Assembly (NCBI RefSeq): GCF_001612685.1
Contig: NZ_BDAY01000020.1
Coordinates: forward strand, 62,001-126,000
Length of the DNA stretch: 64,000 nucleotides
Direction of reading: 5' to 3'
From: Nocardia altamirensis NBRC 108246
GTDB lineage: Bacteria > Actinomycetota > Actinomycetes > Mycobacteriales > Mycobacteriaceae
A program made the translations under genes and the position numbers. This document shows positions 38,493 through 47,294 of the stretch, in pieces. The stretch's first letter is position 1, and every line of letters begins with the position of its first letter. The notes beneath the pieces are model-generated. The model was given only the letters and a program-made list of their open reading frames with translations. It did no database searches and was not told the DNA's origin.

Positions 38493-40618
38493 CAGCGACC
38501 TCCCTGCTCGATGTGCTGCGCGGCATCGCCTTGGTAGCGCAGCGGTGTGGGCCGTGCATCATGCTGCCTGGTTACCTGATCGGTGACCGCCGCCATCGCG
38601 GACACTGAGTCCGCTGCCGGTATCCGCCCGTCGACCAGGTGCACCGTCCGATCGCACACCGCGGACATGTCCTCAACGTCGTGCGAGATGATGATCAGCG
38701 TCAACCCGGAGTCCCGCAGCCGCGCAAGCAGTTCCACGATATCGGCGCGGCCCGCCGGATCGAGTCCGGCCAACGGCTCGTCGAGGACGACGACCTGCGG
38801 GTGACTCGCCACGATCGCGGCGAGCACCACCCGTTTCGCTTGTCCGCCACTGAGTTCCTCGATCGAGCGCGCTGCGAGCGAGCGGTCGAGACCGACGGCG
38901 TCCAGCGCCCGCCCGACCGCACCGGACCCGGTCGCGCGCCCGCCCCAATCCGCGATCTCCGCCCCGACGGTCTGTTTCTGCAACTGCAGCCGAGAATGCT
39001 GGAAGGCCAACTCGACCCGCCCGATCTGCTTGGCGATCGGCTTGCCCGCGAGTTCGCAACGGCCGGAACTCGGTGCGATCAAACCCGCCATGATCCAGGC
39101 GAGGGTGGACTTGCCCGATCCGTTGCCGCCGACAACGAGCAGCGCCTCGCCGCGCCGCACGGACAGGTCGACGGAGTGCAACGCCGGTGCCTCCCACGGG
39201 GTTCCGCGGTTGTAGGTGTGCGCGATGCCGCGCAGTTCGAGGATCGTGTCGCCCATCGGCCTGCGTCGCGCGTCCCGTACCGGCTTGGGCCAGGTGGGCA
39301 GGAATTCGACCGATCGCCCCTCGGAGAGGTGAATCACTCGATCGGCCGCGGCGGCATCGGCCTCGTGGTGCGTGACGAGCACCACTGCCATCGCATGCCG
39401 CTTCGGCAGTGCCGCAAGCAGTTCCACGAGTTCGCGGCGGCCGTCCGGATCGATCATCGAGGTGGCCTCGTCGGCGATCAGCAGCGCGGGCTTCCTGGCC
39501 AGCGCCGCAGCCACCGCGAGCCGCTGCTGTTGCCCGCCGGACAGGGTTGCGGTTTCCTTATCGCCCATGCCATTCAGGCCGACCTCGCCGAGCAGCGCCT
39601 CGACCTCGACCTCGGCGGCCTGTTCCGGCGGCAACCCCCACACCACATCGTCGGCGACGAGGACACCGAGCGTCTGGCTTTCGGGTCGCTGTAACACCAG
39701 TGTCGTGCCGCCGAGATGCCCGAGCCCTGCGGAGCCTGGCCGCTGCACGGTCCCCGAGGTCGGTGGCAGCCCGGCCAGCAGCCTGGTGAGCGTCGATTTC
39801 CCTGATCCGTTGTGCCCGACGATGGCGACGAACTCGCCGACCGCGACGGTGAGGTCGATATCGCGCAATGCCTCGCGCACCGCACCGGGGTAGCGGAAAC
39901 TGGCGCCGCGCAACGTGACCGGCAACGGCGCGATCGGCCGCTCGTCCGGCGGCGCGTCGAGCCGGTCGCTGCCGGGCAGCCAGGCCAGGCGATCGAGCAC
40001 CGAACCGAGCACGAACCAGGAGAAGATCGCGGTCGCGAGCATGCCGGTCGCGACGCTGCCGCCGACCCAGGCCCACCACCAGCGCAGCACCGAATCGGTG
40101 AGATCGGCGGCCGTCCGTCCGAGCGGCTCGAGTTGCTGCTGCCGTGCCGCCAGGTTCTGGATGCCGCGCGAGGCGTTGCGGACGTTGTCGAACAGCAGGT
40201 TTCGCCCCGAGGAGAACAACTGCAACATGCCGACGGCGAACCCGGCCCACAGCGCGCTCGCCAGGATCGAGAGGCCGACCATCGCGGGGAACCCGCCGCC
40301 CCTGCGCTTCGCGGTGCCGATGATGCCTGCGACCGTCGCCGTCGCCAGCAACCCGACCGTGGCAACCAGGCCGGTCGCGACGAAGGCGACCAGCGCCGAC
40401 GCGACCGCGGCGGTGACGAGTGCGCGCAGCCGGTAGCGATGCGCGATCATCCCCATCGGCACCGCGGCGACCAGGTTCAGCGCACCCGCGACGGGGATGA
40501 CGGAGCCGATCGTCACCAATCCGACGGTGGCGCCGCCTAGCACGGCGCCGGTGGCCAGCTCGATCGGTCGTAGCGGCCCATGTTCGGCCGGTCCGTCAGC
40601 TATCGGCAGTCCACTCAC
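38492..40618 (-). CDS. Fused membrane domain plus two ECF ATPases (Rv2326c-like)
   Basis: A 708-aa fusion of what are usually three ECF subunits. Residues 1-210 are hydrophobic with five to six segments, resembling DUF2232/YybS-type S components. Two ABC ATPase domains follow. The first has Walker A GHNGSGKST (about 268-276), signature LSGGQQQR and Walker B LLIADEATS. The second has Walker A GGNGSGKST (about 510), signature LSGGQAKR, Walker B VVVLDEPLAG and a closing switch His in IISHDVED. Both sites look catalytically intact. The start is GTG 40618, 45 bases after the monooxygenase gene. The imported substrate is unknown; no riboswitch precedes it. Confidence 0.88.
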   Translation of the reverse strand: MSGLPIADGPAEHGPLRPIELATGAVLGGATVGLVTIGSVIPVAGALNLVAAVPMGMIAHRYRLRALVTAAVASALVAFVATGLVATVGLLATATVAGIIGTAKRRGGGFPAMVGLSILASALWAGFAVGMLQLFSSGRNLLFDNVRNASRGIQNLAARQQQLEPLGRTAADLTDSVLRWWWAWVGGSVATGMLATAIFSWFVLGSVLDRLAWLPGSDRLDAPPDERPIAPLPVTLRGASFRYPGAVREALRDIDLTVAVGEFVAIVGHNGSGKSTLTRLLAGLPPTSGTVQRPGSAGLGHLGGTTLVLQRPESQTLGVLVADDVVWGLPPEQAAEVEVEALLGEVGLNGMGDKETATLSGGQQQRLAVAAALARKPALLIADEATSMIDPDGRRELVELLAALPKRHAMAVVLVTHHEADAAAADRVIHLSEGRSVEFLPTWPKPVRDARRRPMGDTILELRGIAHTYNRGTPWEAPALHSVDLSVRRGEALLVVGGNGSGKSTLAWIMAGLIAPSSGRCELAGKPIAKQIGRVELAFQHSRLQLQKQTVGAEIADWGGRATGSGAVGRALDAVGLDRSLAARSIEELSGGQAKRVVLAAIVASHPQVVVLDEPLAGLDPAGRADIVELLARLRDSGLTLIIISHDVEDMSAVCDRTVHLVDGRIPAADSVSAMAAVTDQVTRQHDARPTPLRYQGDAAQHIEQGGR

Positions 40619-40663
40619 GGCACAAGTCTGCCAGGGGGCGCGCCCGGCGTGTCCGGATGACGC

Positions 40664-42130
40664 TCAGGCGGCCCGGGTGAGGGTGTAGTCGGCGGGGTCG
40701 AGGGTGCGGATGCGGCGGCGGTAGCTGGTCTGTGAGCCCGGCCAATTGTTGGTGATGCGGCCCGCGGCGTTGCGATACCAGCTCGAGCAGAAGTTCCACG
40801 GGGTGCGCGCCAGCCGCTGCTGCAGGGCCGCGTTGAACTGCTGTTCCTGGTCGGCGCGCACCTCAAGGCAGTGCCCTGGCCGGTCGGCGAGCAACTGCAC
40901 CGCCTGCCTGATGTAGCTGGTCTGCGATTCGATCATGTAGATGATCGAGCCGACACCGAGATTGGTGTTCGGCCCGTAGACCAGGAACAGATTCGGGAAG
41001 TCCGGCACCGTGATTCCGTAGTAGGCGTGCGCGCCTGCGGCCCACGCGTCGGACAGTTTGCGGCCTGCGCGCCCGTAGATGTTCATCGGCCAGAGGAATT
41101 CGGTGCCTTTGAACCCGGTGCCGTAGATGATCACGTCCGCCGCGTGCACGGTGCCGTCGGCGGTGCGGACTCCTTCTGGCACGACCTCGGTGATCGCCGT
41201 GGTCTCCAGCGTGACGTTCGGCTGCGTCAGCGCGGGGTAGTAGTCGTTGGAGAACAGGCCGCGCTTGCAGCCGATCGGATAGTCGGGGGTGAGCTTGGCC
41301 CGCAGCTCCGGATCCGCCACCTGCTTGCGCAGGTGCCGCTCGGCGATGCCGGACACCAGCTTGGTGATGGCCGGGAATTCGACGAGGCCGAGCGAGACGA
41401 ACTCGGCGAGCGCCCACCAGCCGAAGCGTTCGACGAGCAGCGCGCCGGGCAGCTTGGCGAAGAGCCGGTGCTGGATCGGCGAGTAGTCGGTGTCGAATTT
41501 GGGGATCACCCAGGCCGGTGTGCGCTGGAACAGCGTGAGCTGGGCGACCTTCGGCTGGATCTCCGGGATGTACTGGATGGCGCTGGCGCCGGTGCCGACG
41601 CAGGCGACGCGCTTGCCGGTCAGCTCGACGTCGTGCGCCCATTCGGCGGAGTGGAACGCCTGGCCCGCGAAGGTGTCGATGCCCGGGATCTGCGGCAGCG
41701 CGGGCCGCGACAGCTGGCCGACCGCCGAGATCAGGACGTCCACCGTCCTGGCGTTCCCGTCCGCGGAGCGGACCGTCCAGTGCCCCGTCGTGTCGTCGAA
41801 TTCGGCATCGGTCACGTCGACGCCGAATTGGATCGCGTCGAGCACCCCGTTGCGCTCCGCGACGCCGCGCAGATAGGCGTGGATGGCGTCGCGGCCGGAG
41901 TAGCGCTGCGGCCAGTCCGGTTTCGCCTCGAACGAATAGGAGTAGAGCGGGGACGGCACGTCGCATGCGGCGCCGGGATAGGTGTTCTCGCGCCAGACCC
42001 CGCCGAGATCGTCGGCCCGTTCCAAGATGGTGATGTCGCGGAAACCGTTGCGGCGCAGCTCGATCGCCATGCCGATGCCGCCGAAGCCCGCGCCGATGAT
42101 GAGGACCGATGGCCGGTTGCCGGTTGTCAT
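40664..42130 (-). CDS. Baeyer-Villiger-type flavin monooxygenase
   Basis: A 488-aa FAD/NADPH monooxygenase. It has an N-terminal FAD motif (VLIIGAGFGGIGMAIELRRN), the DLGGVWRENTYPGAACDVPS block, the Baeyer-Villiger fingerprint in the form FAGQAFHSAEW, and the NADPH motif VACVGTGASAIQYIPE. Such enzymes insert oxygen next to ketones or oxidise sulphides and amines; the steroid and cyclic-ketone branch is common in Nocardia. ATG 42130 has GAGGAGTG just upstream; the longer frame to 43060 runs antisense through the AraC gene and is rejected. It is divergent from that regulator, which probably controls it. Confidence 0.9.
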   Translation of the reverse strand: MTTGNRPSVLIIGAGFGGIGMAIELRRNGFRDITILERADDLGGVWRENTYPGAACDVPSPLYSYSFEAKPDWPQRYSGRDAIHAYLRGVAERNGVLDAIQFGVDVTDAEFDDTTGHWTVRSADGNARTVDVLISAVGQLSRPALPQIPGIDTFAGQAFHSAEWAHDVELTGKRVACVGTGASAIQYIPEIQPKVAQLTLFQRTPAWVIPKFDTDYSPIQHRLFAKLPGALLVERFGWWALAEFVSLGLVEFPAITKLVSGIAERHLRKQVADPELRAKLTPDYPIGCKRGLFSNDYYPALTQPNVTLETTAITEVVPEGVRTADGTVHAADVIIYGTGFKGTEFLWPMNIYGRAGRKLSDAWAAGAHAYYGITVPDFPNLFLVYGPNTNLGVGSIIYMIESQTSYIRQAVQLLADRPGHCLEVRADQEQQFNAALQQRLARTPWNFCSSWYRNAAGRITNNWPGSQTSYRRRIRTLDPADYTLTRAA

Positions 42131-42214
42131 GTGACACTCCTCACAGCACTGCAGATAGTTCCACTCTAGGGGGCGTCCGGAAAGCCGATCGACAAATCCG
42201 GCCATACTGGGCGG

Positions 42215-43270
42215 GTGGGACGGGTGCAGGATCCGGGAATCCGCGATTGGAACTTTCCGCGCGGCATCGCCAGCGTGGCGCTGATGGTCGGCTACGCCGG
42301 GGAGCACGGCGTGCCCGTCGCGCGCATGCTCGCGGGCACGAGCCTGACCGAGCCGCTGCTGCGTGATCCGGACGCACAGATCGACGCACAGATCGAACTC
42401 GCGGTGATCCGCAATCTGGTGCGCGAGCTCGCCGACCGGCCCGCGCTCGGGGTCGAGATCGGTCGCCGCTACCGGATCACCACGTTCGGCATCTTCGGCT
42501 TCGCCTGCGTCAGCAGCCCGACGCTCGGCGAGGCGATCTCGTTCGCGCTGCGGTATCTGGAGCTGAGTTTCACCTTCTGCCTGCCGGTCGCCGAATGGCG
42601 GGCGGGGGAGTTCGTCGCCTGGGTGCACGACGAGTTGATTCCGGCCGATGTGCGCCAGTTCCTGGTCGAACGGGATGTCACCGCCATGCATCAGGTGATG
42701 AGCGATCTGCTCGGCAGGCATCTGCCGCTGGCCAGGGCCGAGTTCCGTTTCCCTGAACCGGATTACGCCGATCGGATCGAAGAGGTCACCGTGGTGCCGC
42801 CGCGCTTCGGCAGGCCGCGCAACCTGTTCGCCATCGATCCCGTGGTGCTGGATCAGCCGCTGCCGCAGGCGAACGAGCAGACCTGGGCGATGTGCCTGGC
42901 CCAATGCCGGGATCTGGTGCATCGCCGCCGCGCCCGCACCGGCATCGCCGCCGACGTGCGCGAGCTGCTCGTGCCCGGCACGGAGGGATTCACCGCGCCA
43001 CCCGGAATCGACTCCGTCGCACGCGGCCTCAACATGAGCACCCGCACCCTGCGCCGCCACCTCGACGCGGCAGGCACCAGCTACCGCGCCCTGCTCGACG
43101 AGGTGCGCAGGGCGCTGGCCGAGGAAATGCTCACCACCACACCACTTTCGGTGAGCGATGTGGCGATCCGCCTCGGCTACGCCGAATCCTCGACCTTCAT
43201 CTACGCGTTCAAGCGCTGGACCGGGGCCACGCCTGCGGCCTACCGCCGCGAGCGCGCGGTCCGTCGCTGA
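42215..43270 (+). CDS. AraC-family transcriptional regulator
   Basis: A 351-aa regulator with an N-terminal ligand-binding domain of the Arabinose_bd/OruR type (about residues 30-220) and a C-terminal double helix-turn-helix (about 250-345). The latter includes VARGLNMSTRTLRRHLDAAG, then SVSDVAIRLGYAESSTFIYA and FKRWTGATPAAYR, the classical AraC signature. It is transcribed divergently from the monooxygenase gene across an 84-base gap, the usual layout for a substrate-responsive activator of that gene. GTG 42215 is the start. The inducer is unknown. Confidence 0.9.
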   Translation: MGRVQDPGIRDWNFPRGIASVALMVGYAGEHGVPVARMLAGTSLTEPLLRDPDAQIDAQIELAVIRNLVRELADRPALGVEIGRRYRITTFGIFGFACVSSPTLGEAISFALRYLELSFTFCLPVAEWRAGEFVAWVHDELIPADVRQFLVERDVTAMHQVMSDLLGRHLPLARAEFRFPEPDYADRIEEVTVVPPRFGRPRNLFAIDPVVLDQPLPQANEQTWAMCLAQCRDLVHRRRARTGIAADVRELLVPGTEGFTAPPGIDSVARGLNMSTRTLRRHLDAAGTSYRALLDEVRRALAEEMLTTTPLSVSDVAIRLGYAESSTFIYAFKRWTGATPAAYRRERAVRR

Positions 43271-43278
43271 GGCGGCGG

Positions 43279-44058
43279 TCAGGCAGGCGGGACGCCGAGC
43301 CAGCCGCTCATCGGGACGCTGCGGAAATGCGTTGTCAGGCTGTGCGTCTCATCGATGAGGTGCAGTGCGACGGCGGGATCCGGCGCGTAGTCCATCACGT
43401 GGTCGGGCAGCTCGAGTTCCCAGTCGCCGCCGAGCACCGACGCGGTGCTCGGCGCGACCAGCAGCGGCTTGCCCGCGAAAGTCGTTGTCGCCGAGGAGTG
43501 TGCGTGGCCGGTGAGCACCGCGACGATGCGCTGGTCGTTCGCCACCACCTCGGCGAGTTTCTCCGGCTCGGCCAGCGCGATCTCGTCGACGACCGGGCTG
43601 AACAGGTGCGCGGGCGGGTGATGCAGTGCGAGCAGCACCGGCTTGTCGGCAGGGGCGGTGGCGAGCACGTCGTGCAGCCAGGCGTAGGTCTCGTCGGACA
43701 GCAGGCCGCTCGGTTCGCCTGGAATGCTCGAATCCAGCAGTGCGACGGTCAGATCGCCGATCCGGTGGGCGTGGTTGATCGGTGCGTCCGAGGCGGCCTC
43801 GCCGAGCAGGGTGGTGCGGAACGCTGCCCGATCGTCGTGGTTGCCGGGGATCGCGTACACCGGAATGTCGGTCGCCAGTGCGAGCTTGGCTTGCGCGTAC
43901 TGCTCGGGCTTGCCCGCGTCGGTGACGTCACCGGTCAGCAGGATCGCGTCCGGCGTGCGCCGCAGCCCGTTGAGGAACGCCAGCACCGCCTCGACTCGTT
44001 CGGCATTGCGCGAGCCGAGATCGAAATGTGTGTCGCTGACCTGAGCCACCAGGATCAT
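43279..44058 (-). CDS. Calcineurin-like metallophosphoesterase (CpdA-like)
   Basis: A 259-aa dimetal phosphoesterase. Motifs in order: VSDTHFD, LTGDVTDAG, IPGNHDD, LALHHPP and LTGHAHSSATT, the complete ligand set. The closest known group is the 3',5'-cyclic nucleotide phosphodiesterase CpdA/Rv0805, so it could degrade the cAMP made by the adenylyl cyclase encoded 2 kb away, but the family also acts on other diesters. It is cytosolic with no signal peptide. It ends eight bases from the convergent AraC gene. Confidence 0.87.
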   Translation of the reverse strand: MILVAQVSDTHFDLGSRNAERVEAVLAFLNGLRRTPDAILLTGDVTDAGKPEQYAQAKLALATDIPVYAIPGNHDDRAAFRTTLLGEAASDAPINHAHRIGDLTVALLDSSIPGEPSGLLSDETYAWLHDVLATAPADKPVLLALHHPPAHLFSPVVDEIALAEPEKLAEVVANDQRIVAVLTGHAHSSATTTFAGKPLLVAPSTASVLGGDWELELPDHVMDYAPDPAVALHLIDETHSLTTHFRSVPMSGWLGVPPA

Positions 44059-44221
44059 CGGCGTTCGCTTTCTCTGGGGGATCGCTCCGTTGCGTCAGAG
44101 TGTGCCCGCCTCCCGCGCGCGGCACCCAACAAGACTAGTTGACCTGCGCGTTGTGCGTCGCCATGAGGCTCGCCACCGGCGGAAACGTGTGCTGCGGTTT
44201 GTGTTCGCGGTCATAGCGGCG

Positions 44222-44659
44222 TCATTCGCTCTGGTCGGTGACGAGGGCGGTCAACGTCTGCAATGACCGCAGGAATGCCCGTCGATCCGCCGCGGGCAAG
44301 TGGGCGAGCAGGTGGTTCTCTCGTTCCTGGATATCGCTCTGCGCCCGGTCGCGCAGCGCCCGTCCGGATGGAGTGAGCGACAGCAGGTTCACGCGCCGGT
44401 CGGCCGGATCCGGTTCGCGCCGAATGAGTTCGCGCCGCTGCAACTCGTCGAGGACGCCGATGATGCGCGTCTTGTCCGCGCCGATCGCCTTGGCCAGTGC
44501 CGCTTGGGTGTAGACGGGTTCCTTGCCGAGCCCGAGCAGTACGGCGTACGCCCACATTGATAGCCCATGTCGTTCCAGCACAGGTAGTTCCGCCGTCATC
44601 AGCGCGCGGCCGAGTGGCGCGATCATCGCGGCGAGGTCGGGGCGGCGTGCTTCTGGCAT
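44222..44659 (-). CDS. MarR-family transcriptional regulator
   Basis: A 145-aa winged helix-turn-helix repressor. The DNA-binding region shows YTQAALAKAIGADKTRIIGV with the wing LIRREPDPADRRVNLLSLT, standard for MarR; flanking helices form the dimer interface. ATG 44659 is preferred over GTG 44695, because that GTG lies inside a putative operator palindrome and the intervening codons are AT-rich. It is divergent from a mycothiol-type enzyme gene, and the 80-base gap carries two near-identical 16-bp sites, so it probably represses both genes. Confidence 0.88.
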   Translation of the reverse strand: MPEARRPDLAAMIAPLGRALMTAELPVLERHGLSMWAYAVLLGLGKEPVYTQAALAKAIGADKTRIIGVLDELQRRELIRREPDPADRRVNLLSLTPSGRALRDRAQSDIQERENHLLAHLPAADRRAFLRSLQTLTALVTDQSE

Positions 44660-44685
44660 GGGTAGAAAATACTGCTTGCTAGATA

Positions 44686-44718
44686 ATAAGCTCACGCTTA
44701 CGATAAGCTCATACTTAT
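44686..44718. promoter_or_regulatory. Two tandem MarR-type operators
   Basis: Site 1 ATAAGCTCACGCTTAC (44686-44701) and site 2 ATAAGCTCATACTTAT (44703-44718) match at 13 of 16 positions and start 17 bp apart. Site 2, extended by one base each side, is a perfect palindrome GATAAG-N6-CTTATC (44702-44719). They lie in the AT-rich divergent gap, site 2 ending 21 bp before the plus-strand start. Confidence 0.75.
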
Positions 44719-44739
44719 CATATGACTAGGAGCAGCGCG

Positions 44740-45384
44740 ATGGCCATTGATCCGGATACTCGTACCGAACTGCGCACCCTCGACACATTGGGGAACGACG
44801 TCGATCTCGTCACGCTGGACGCAAGGGCGGTGCAGGTGAGTGTCGACCTTGTCGCTCGGCTCGCCGGTGCTGACCTGCGCAGACCGACGCCGTGCGCCGA
44901 CTGGACCCTGCACGGCCTGCTGACGCACATGATCGCCCAGCACCGCGGATTCGCCGCGGCGGTCCGCGGTGACGAGGACCTGGCGGTATGGAAGACCCGC
45001 CCGCTCGGACCGGACCCGGTGCGGGACTACCGGGATGCCGCGGCCGAGGTCGTCGCGGCATTCGCCGAGCCGGGCGTCGTCGAACGGCAGATTCTGCTCC
45101 CGGAATTCACCACCGACTTCCGGTTCTCCGGTGCGCAGGTGCTGAGCTTCCACTTCATCGACTACGTCGTCCATTCCTGGGACGTGGCAAAGACTTTGGG
45201 CGTTCCGTTGCAGTTCGACGATGAGCTGATCGATGCGGCGTATCCGGTGGCGAGCGCGGTACCCGGTGGCGAGATTCGCCTGGCCCCCGGCGCCGCGTTC
45301 GGTCCAGAGGTGGCGTGGTCGAGCGCGGATCGGCTCGACCGGATCGTCGCGATGCTCGGCCGGTCGCCGGAGTGGTCGCGCTAG
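44740..45384 (+). CDS. TIGR03086-family (DinB-like, mycothiol-dependent) protein
   Basis: A 214-aa helical protein of the maleylpyruvate-isomerase-like/TIGR03086 group. The opening VQVSVDLVARLAGADLRRPT followed by CADWTLHGLLTHMIAQHRGF carries the first metal His (LTHMI); the later LSFHFIDYVVHSWDVAK supplies the others. Members use mycothiol to isomerise or detoxify electrophiles, but this one's substrate is unknown. ATG 44740 has AGGAG eight bases upstream and is preferred over ATG 44722. It is divergent from the MarR gene whose operators overlap its promoter. Its TAG overlaps the convergent RluA stop. Confidence 0.82.
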   Translation: MAIDPDTRTELRTLDTLGNDVDLVTLDARAVQVSVDLVARLAGADLRRPTPCADWTLHGLLTHMIAQHRGFAAAVRGDEDLAVWKTRPLGPDPVRDYRDAAAEVVAAFAEPGVVERQILLPEFTTDFRFSGAQVLSFHFIDYVVHSWDVAKTLGVPLQFDDELIDAAYPVASAVPGGEIRLAPGAAFGPEVAWSSADRLDRIVAMLGRSPEWSR

Positions 45385-46145
45385 CCTGCCCGGAGCAGTT
45401 CGGTTGCGCGACCGAGCAATTCGTCGGGCTCGTGCGGTGCCGCATCGATCGGCCGCCAGAAGTCCGCGTCGGGCGTCGCCGCGAGCGCGAGCTCCGGCGG
45501 CGTCCGCCACGGCGCCGCGAGGCCGAGCCGCCACGAATGCAGGTAGGTCCGCGCGTTGGCGCCCGACTTGTCGAAGAGCGGATCGCCGACGATGGGCGCG
45601 CCGATCCAGGCCAGCTGCACGCGGATCTGGTGTCGGCGGCCGGTGATCGGGCGCAGCGCGAGCACCGAGTGCCCGGCGCGGCGCAGCACCGTCACGAAGT
45701 CGGTGCGCGACGGGTAGTTCTTGGTGTCGAGCAGGTCGGCGTCCTCGACGAACCAGCGGTCGCCCACCCGGCGGATGCTCTCGCGCGGCGCCGCGATGCG
45801 GACGCGATTCTTGCGTCCGACGCTCAGCGGCAGCTCGAGCACGCCCGCGTCGGGCAACTCGGTGGACTCGACGATCGCCAGGTACGCCTTGTCCGCGGTC
45901 TGCTTGTTGAACTGCCTGGTCAGCTGGCCGTGCGCGCCGAGCTCCTTGGCAAGCAGCACCAGGCCGGAGGTCACCTTGTCGATCCGGTGCACCGGGTAGA
46001 GCGTCTCGCCCGCCGCGGCCGCCAGCTCGACGAGGTCGGTGTCGTGCCGTTCCCCGGTGACCGAAATGCCTGCGGGTTTGTGCAGCGCCAGAATCGCCGC
46101 GTCCTCTTCGACGAGGAATCGCGCGCGCAACTCGGACCAGTCCAT
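45381..46145 (-). CDS. RluA-family RNA pseudouridine synthase
   Basis: A 254-aa pseudouridine synthase. The catalytic motif HRIDKVTSGLVLLAK carries the invariant Asp, followed by DKAYLAIVES and the distal ITGRRHQIRVQLAWIG, both family hallmarks. It has no S4 domain, so it resembles RluA/RluC-core enzymes acting on 23S rRNA or tRNA. The ATG at 46145 starts MDWSELRARFL; GTG 46157 is also possible, and neither has a strong Shine-Dalgarno. Its stop shares CTAG with the convergent TIGR03086 gene. Confidence 0.9.
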   Translation of the reverse strand: MDWSELRARFLVEEDAAILALHKPAGISVTGERHDTDLVELAAAAGETLYPVHRIDKVTSGLVLLAKELGAHGQLTRQFNKQTADKAYLAIVESTELPDAGVLELPLSVGRKNRVRIAAPRESIRRVGDRWFVEDADLLDTKNYPSRTDFVTVLRRAGHSVLALRPITGRRHQIRVQLAWIGAPIVGDPLFDKSGANARTYLHSWRLGLAAPWRTPPELALAATPDADFWRPIDAAPHEPDELLGRATELLRAG

Positions 46146-46203
46146 TTCCACTGGCACGAGCCTAAAGTGCGGCTCGCCGGTGCCGCCAATGTGGTGCCTT
46201 GTC

Positions 46204-47208
46204 CTAGCCGTTGCCCTTGCGGCGCAGCACATGTGGGCGCAGGCGGTTGAAGCCGCGCACGCGGACGCTGCGCAGGTTCTTGATCTCGAACTCCGCTTCA
46301 CCCGCCAGGGCGGCCGCTTCCTCGTCGTCGACGAGCACCGTGCCAGGCCTGGCGACGCCGGTGAGGCGGGACGCGATGTTCACCACCGAGCCGTACAGGT
46401 CGCCGAATCGTTGCAGCACCGGCCCGTAGGCGACGGCGACGCGCAGTTCGGGGGTGCCGCCGACCATCATCGTCGACTCCTGGATGGCCAGCGCGATGCG
46501 GGCAGCGGCGACGGCGTTGGTCGCGGCGAACATGACCTCGTCGCCGACGTTCTTGACCACCCAGCCGCTGTTCTCGGTGATCGCGGCGGTGGTGGTCGAT
46601 TCGAACGACTCGAGCAGCAGCGCGAGCTCGTCCGGGTGCAGGTGCCTGGTCAGCCGCGTGTAGCCGACCATGTCCGCGAAGCCGACCGCGAGGTCGCGCA
46701 CCGTCTCGCCCGCCGAGGTGCCCGGGTCGAGCGAGCGTGACAGCGCCGCGGCGAGGTGGCGGCGCCAGGCATAGGTGTTGAGGTGTTCGAGCGTCGCGAG
46801 GGTGCCCTCGGCCGCGCTGCGCACGGTTTCCTCGGGGTCGGCGCCGGGGTCGGCGGCGGCGATGCGGGCATCGATCTCGGCGAGCACCAGGTCGACCTGC
46901 CATTCGGCCAGTCGCGCCATGCCCTGGCCGAGCGTGCGCGCCGTCGCCGCCTGCTGCCGGGAATCGGCGGCGGACAGCATGTTCAGCGTGCGGAAATCCC
47001 GGACGGCCGCGATATCGGCCTCGGAATAGTCGACGGCGTCGTCGTCCAGTCCGGCCGGGAAGCCGAGGGCCGTCCACAGCCGTTTGGTGAGCGCCGTGCT
47101 GGTCTTCGACTGCTCGGCAACCTGGGTGCGGCTGTACTTCCGTGGTCCGTCGAGCAGATAGGCCTCGACGATCGCCTGCACCTGCTCGGACTTCTCGGTG
47201 GGCACCAT
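46204..47208 (-). CDS. Class III adenylyl cyclase (Rv2212-like)
   Basis: A 334-aa soluble cyclase making cAMP. The N-terminal 170 residues are a helical regulatory domain with a helix-turn-helix-like start (YSRTQVAEQSKTSTALTKRL). The catalytic domain follows with metal aspartates D179 (GFADMVGYT) and D223 (NVGDEVMF), adenine-selecting K219 and D270 (FGDLYGSVVNIASR), and transition-state N277 and R281. All essential residues are present, so it should be an active adenylyl cyclase. This architecture matches M. tuberculosis Rv2212. A CpdA-like phosphoesterase gene lies about 2 kb away. Confidence 0.92.
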   Translation of the reverse strand: MVPTEKSEQVQAIVEAYLLDGPRKYSRTQVAEQSKTSTALTKRLWTALGFPAGLDDDAVDYSEADIAAVRDFRTLNMLSAADSRQQAATARTLGQGMARLAEWQVDLVLAEIDARIAAADPGADPEETVRSAAEGTLATLEHLNTYAWRRHLAAALSRSLDPGTSAGETVRDLAVGFADMVGYTRLTRHLHPDELALLLESFESTTTAAITENSGWVVKNVGDEVMFAATNAVAAARIALAIQESTMMVGGTPELRVAVAYGPVLQRFGDLYGSVVNIASRLTGVARPGTVLVDDEEAAALAGEAEFEIKNLRSVRVRGFNRLRPHVLRRKGNG

Positions 47209-47294
47209 GCCCGTACCTTACGACGGCCGGCGGACCGTTCGGTGCGGACACCGCCGCGATTGGGTGAGCTCACAGTGCGCGGCGCTGCCCCATG

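Noticed and set aside
38492..40618. Fused ABC protein as a drug-efflux pump
   Set aside because: The order with EcfT (coupling-helix motifs) and the DUF2232-like region fits an ECF importer; no exporter-type transmembrane domain is present.
42131..43060. N-terminal extension of the Baeyer-Villiger-type gene
   Set aside because: It runs antisense through the AraC gene; ATG 42130 has a good Shine-Dalgarno and the FAD motif begins directly after it.
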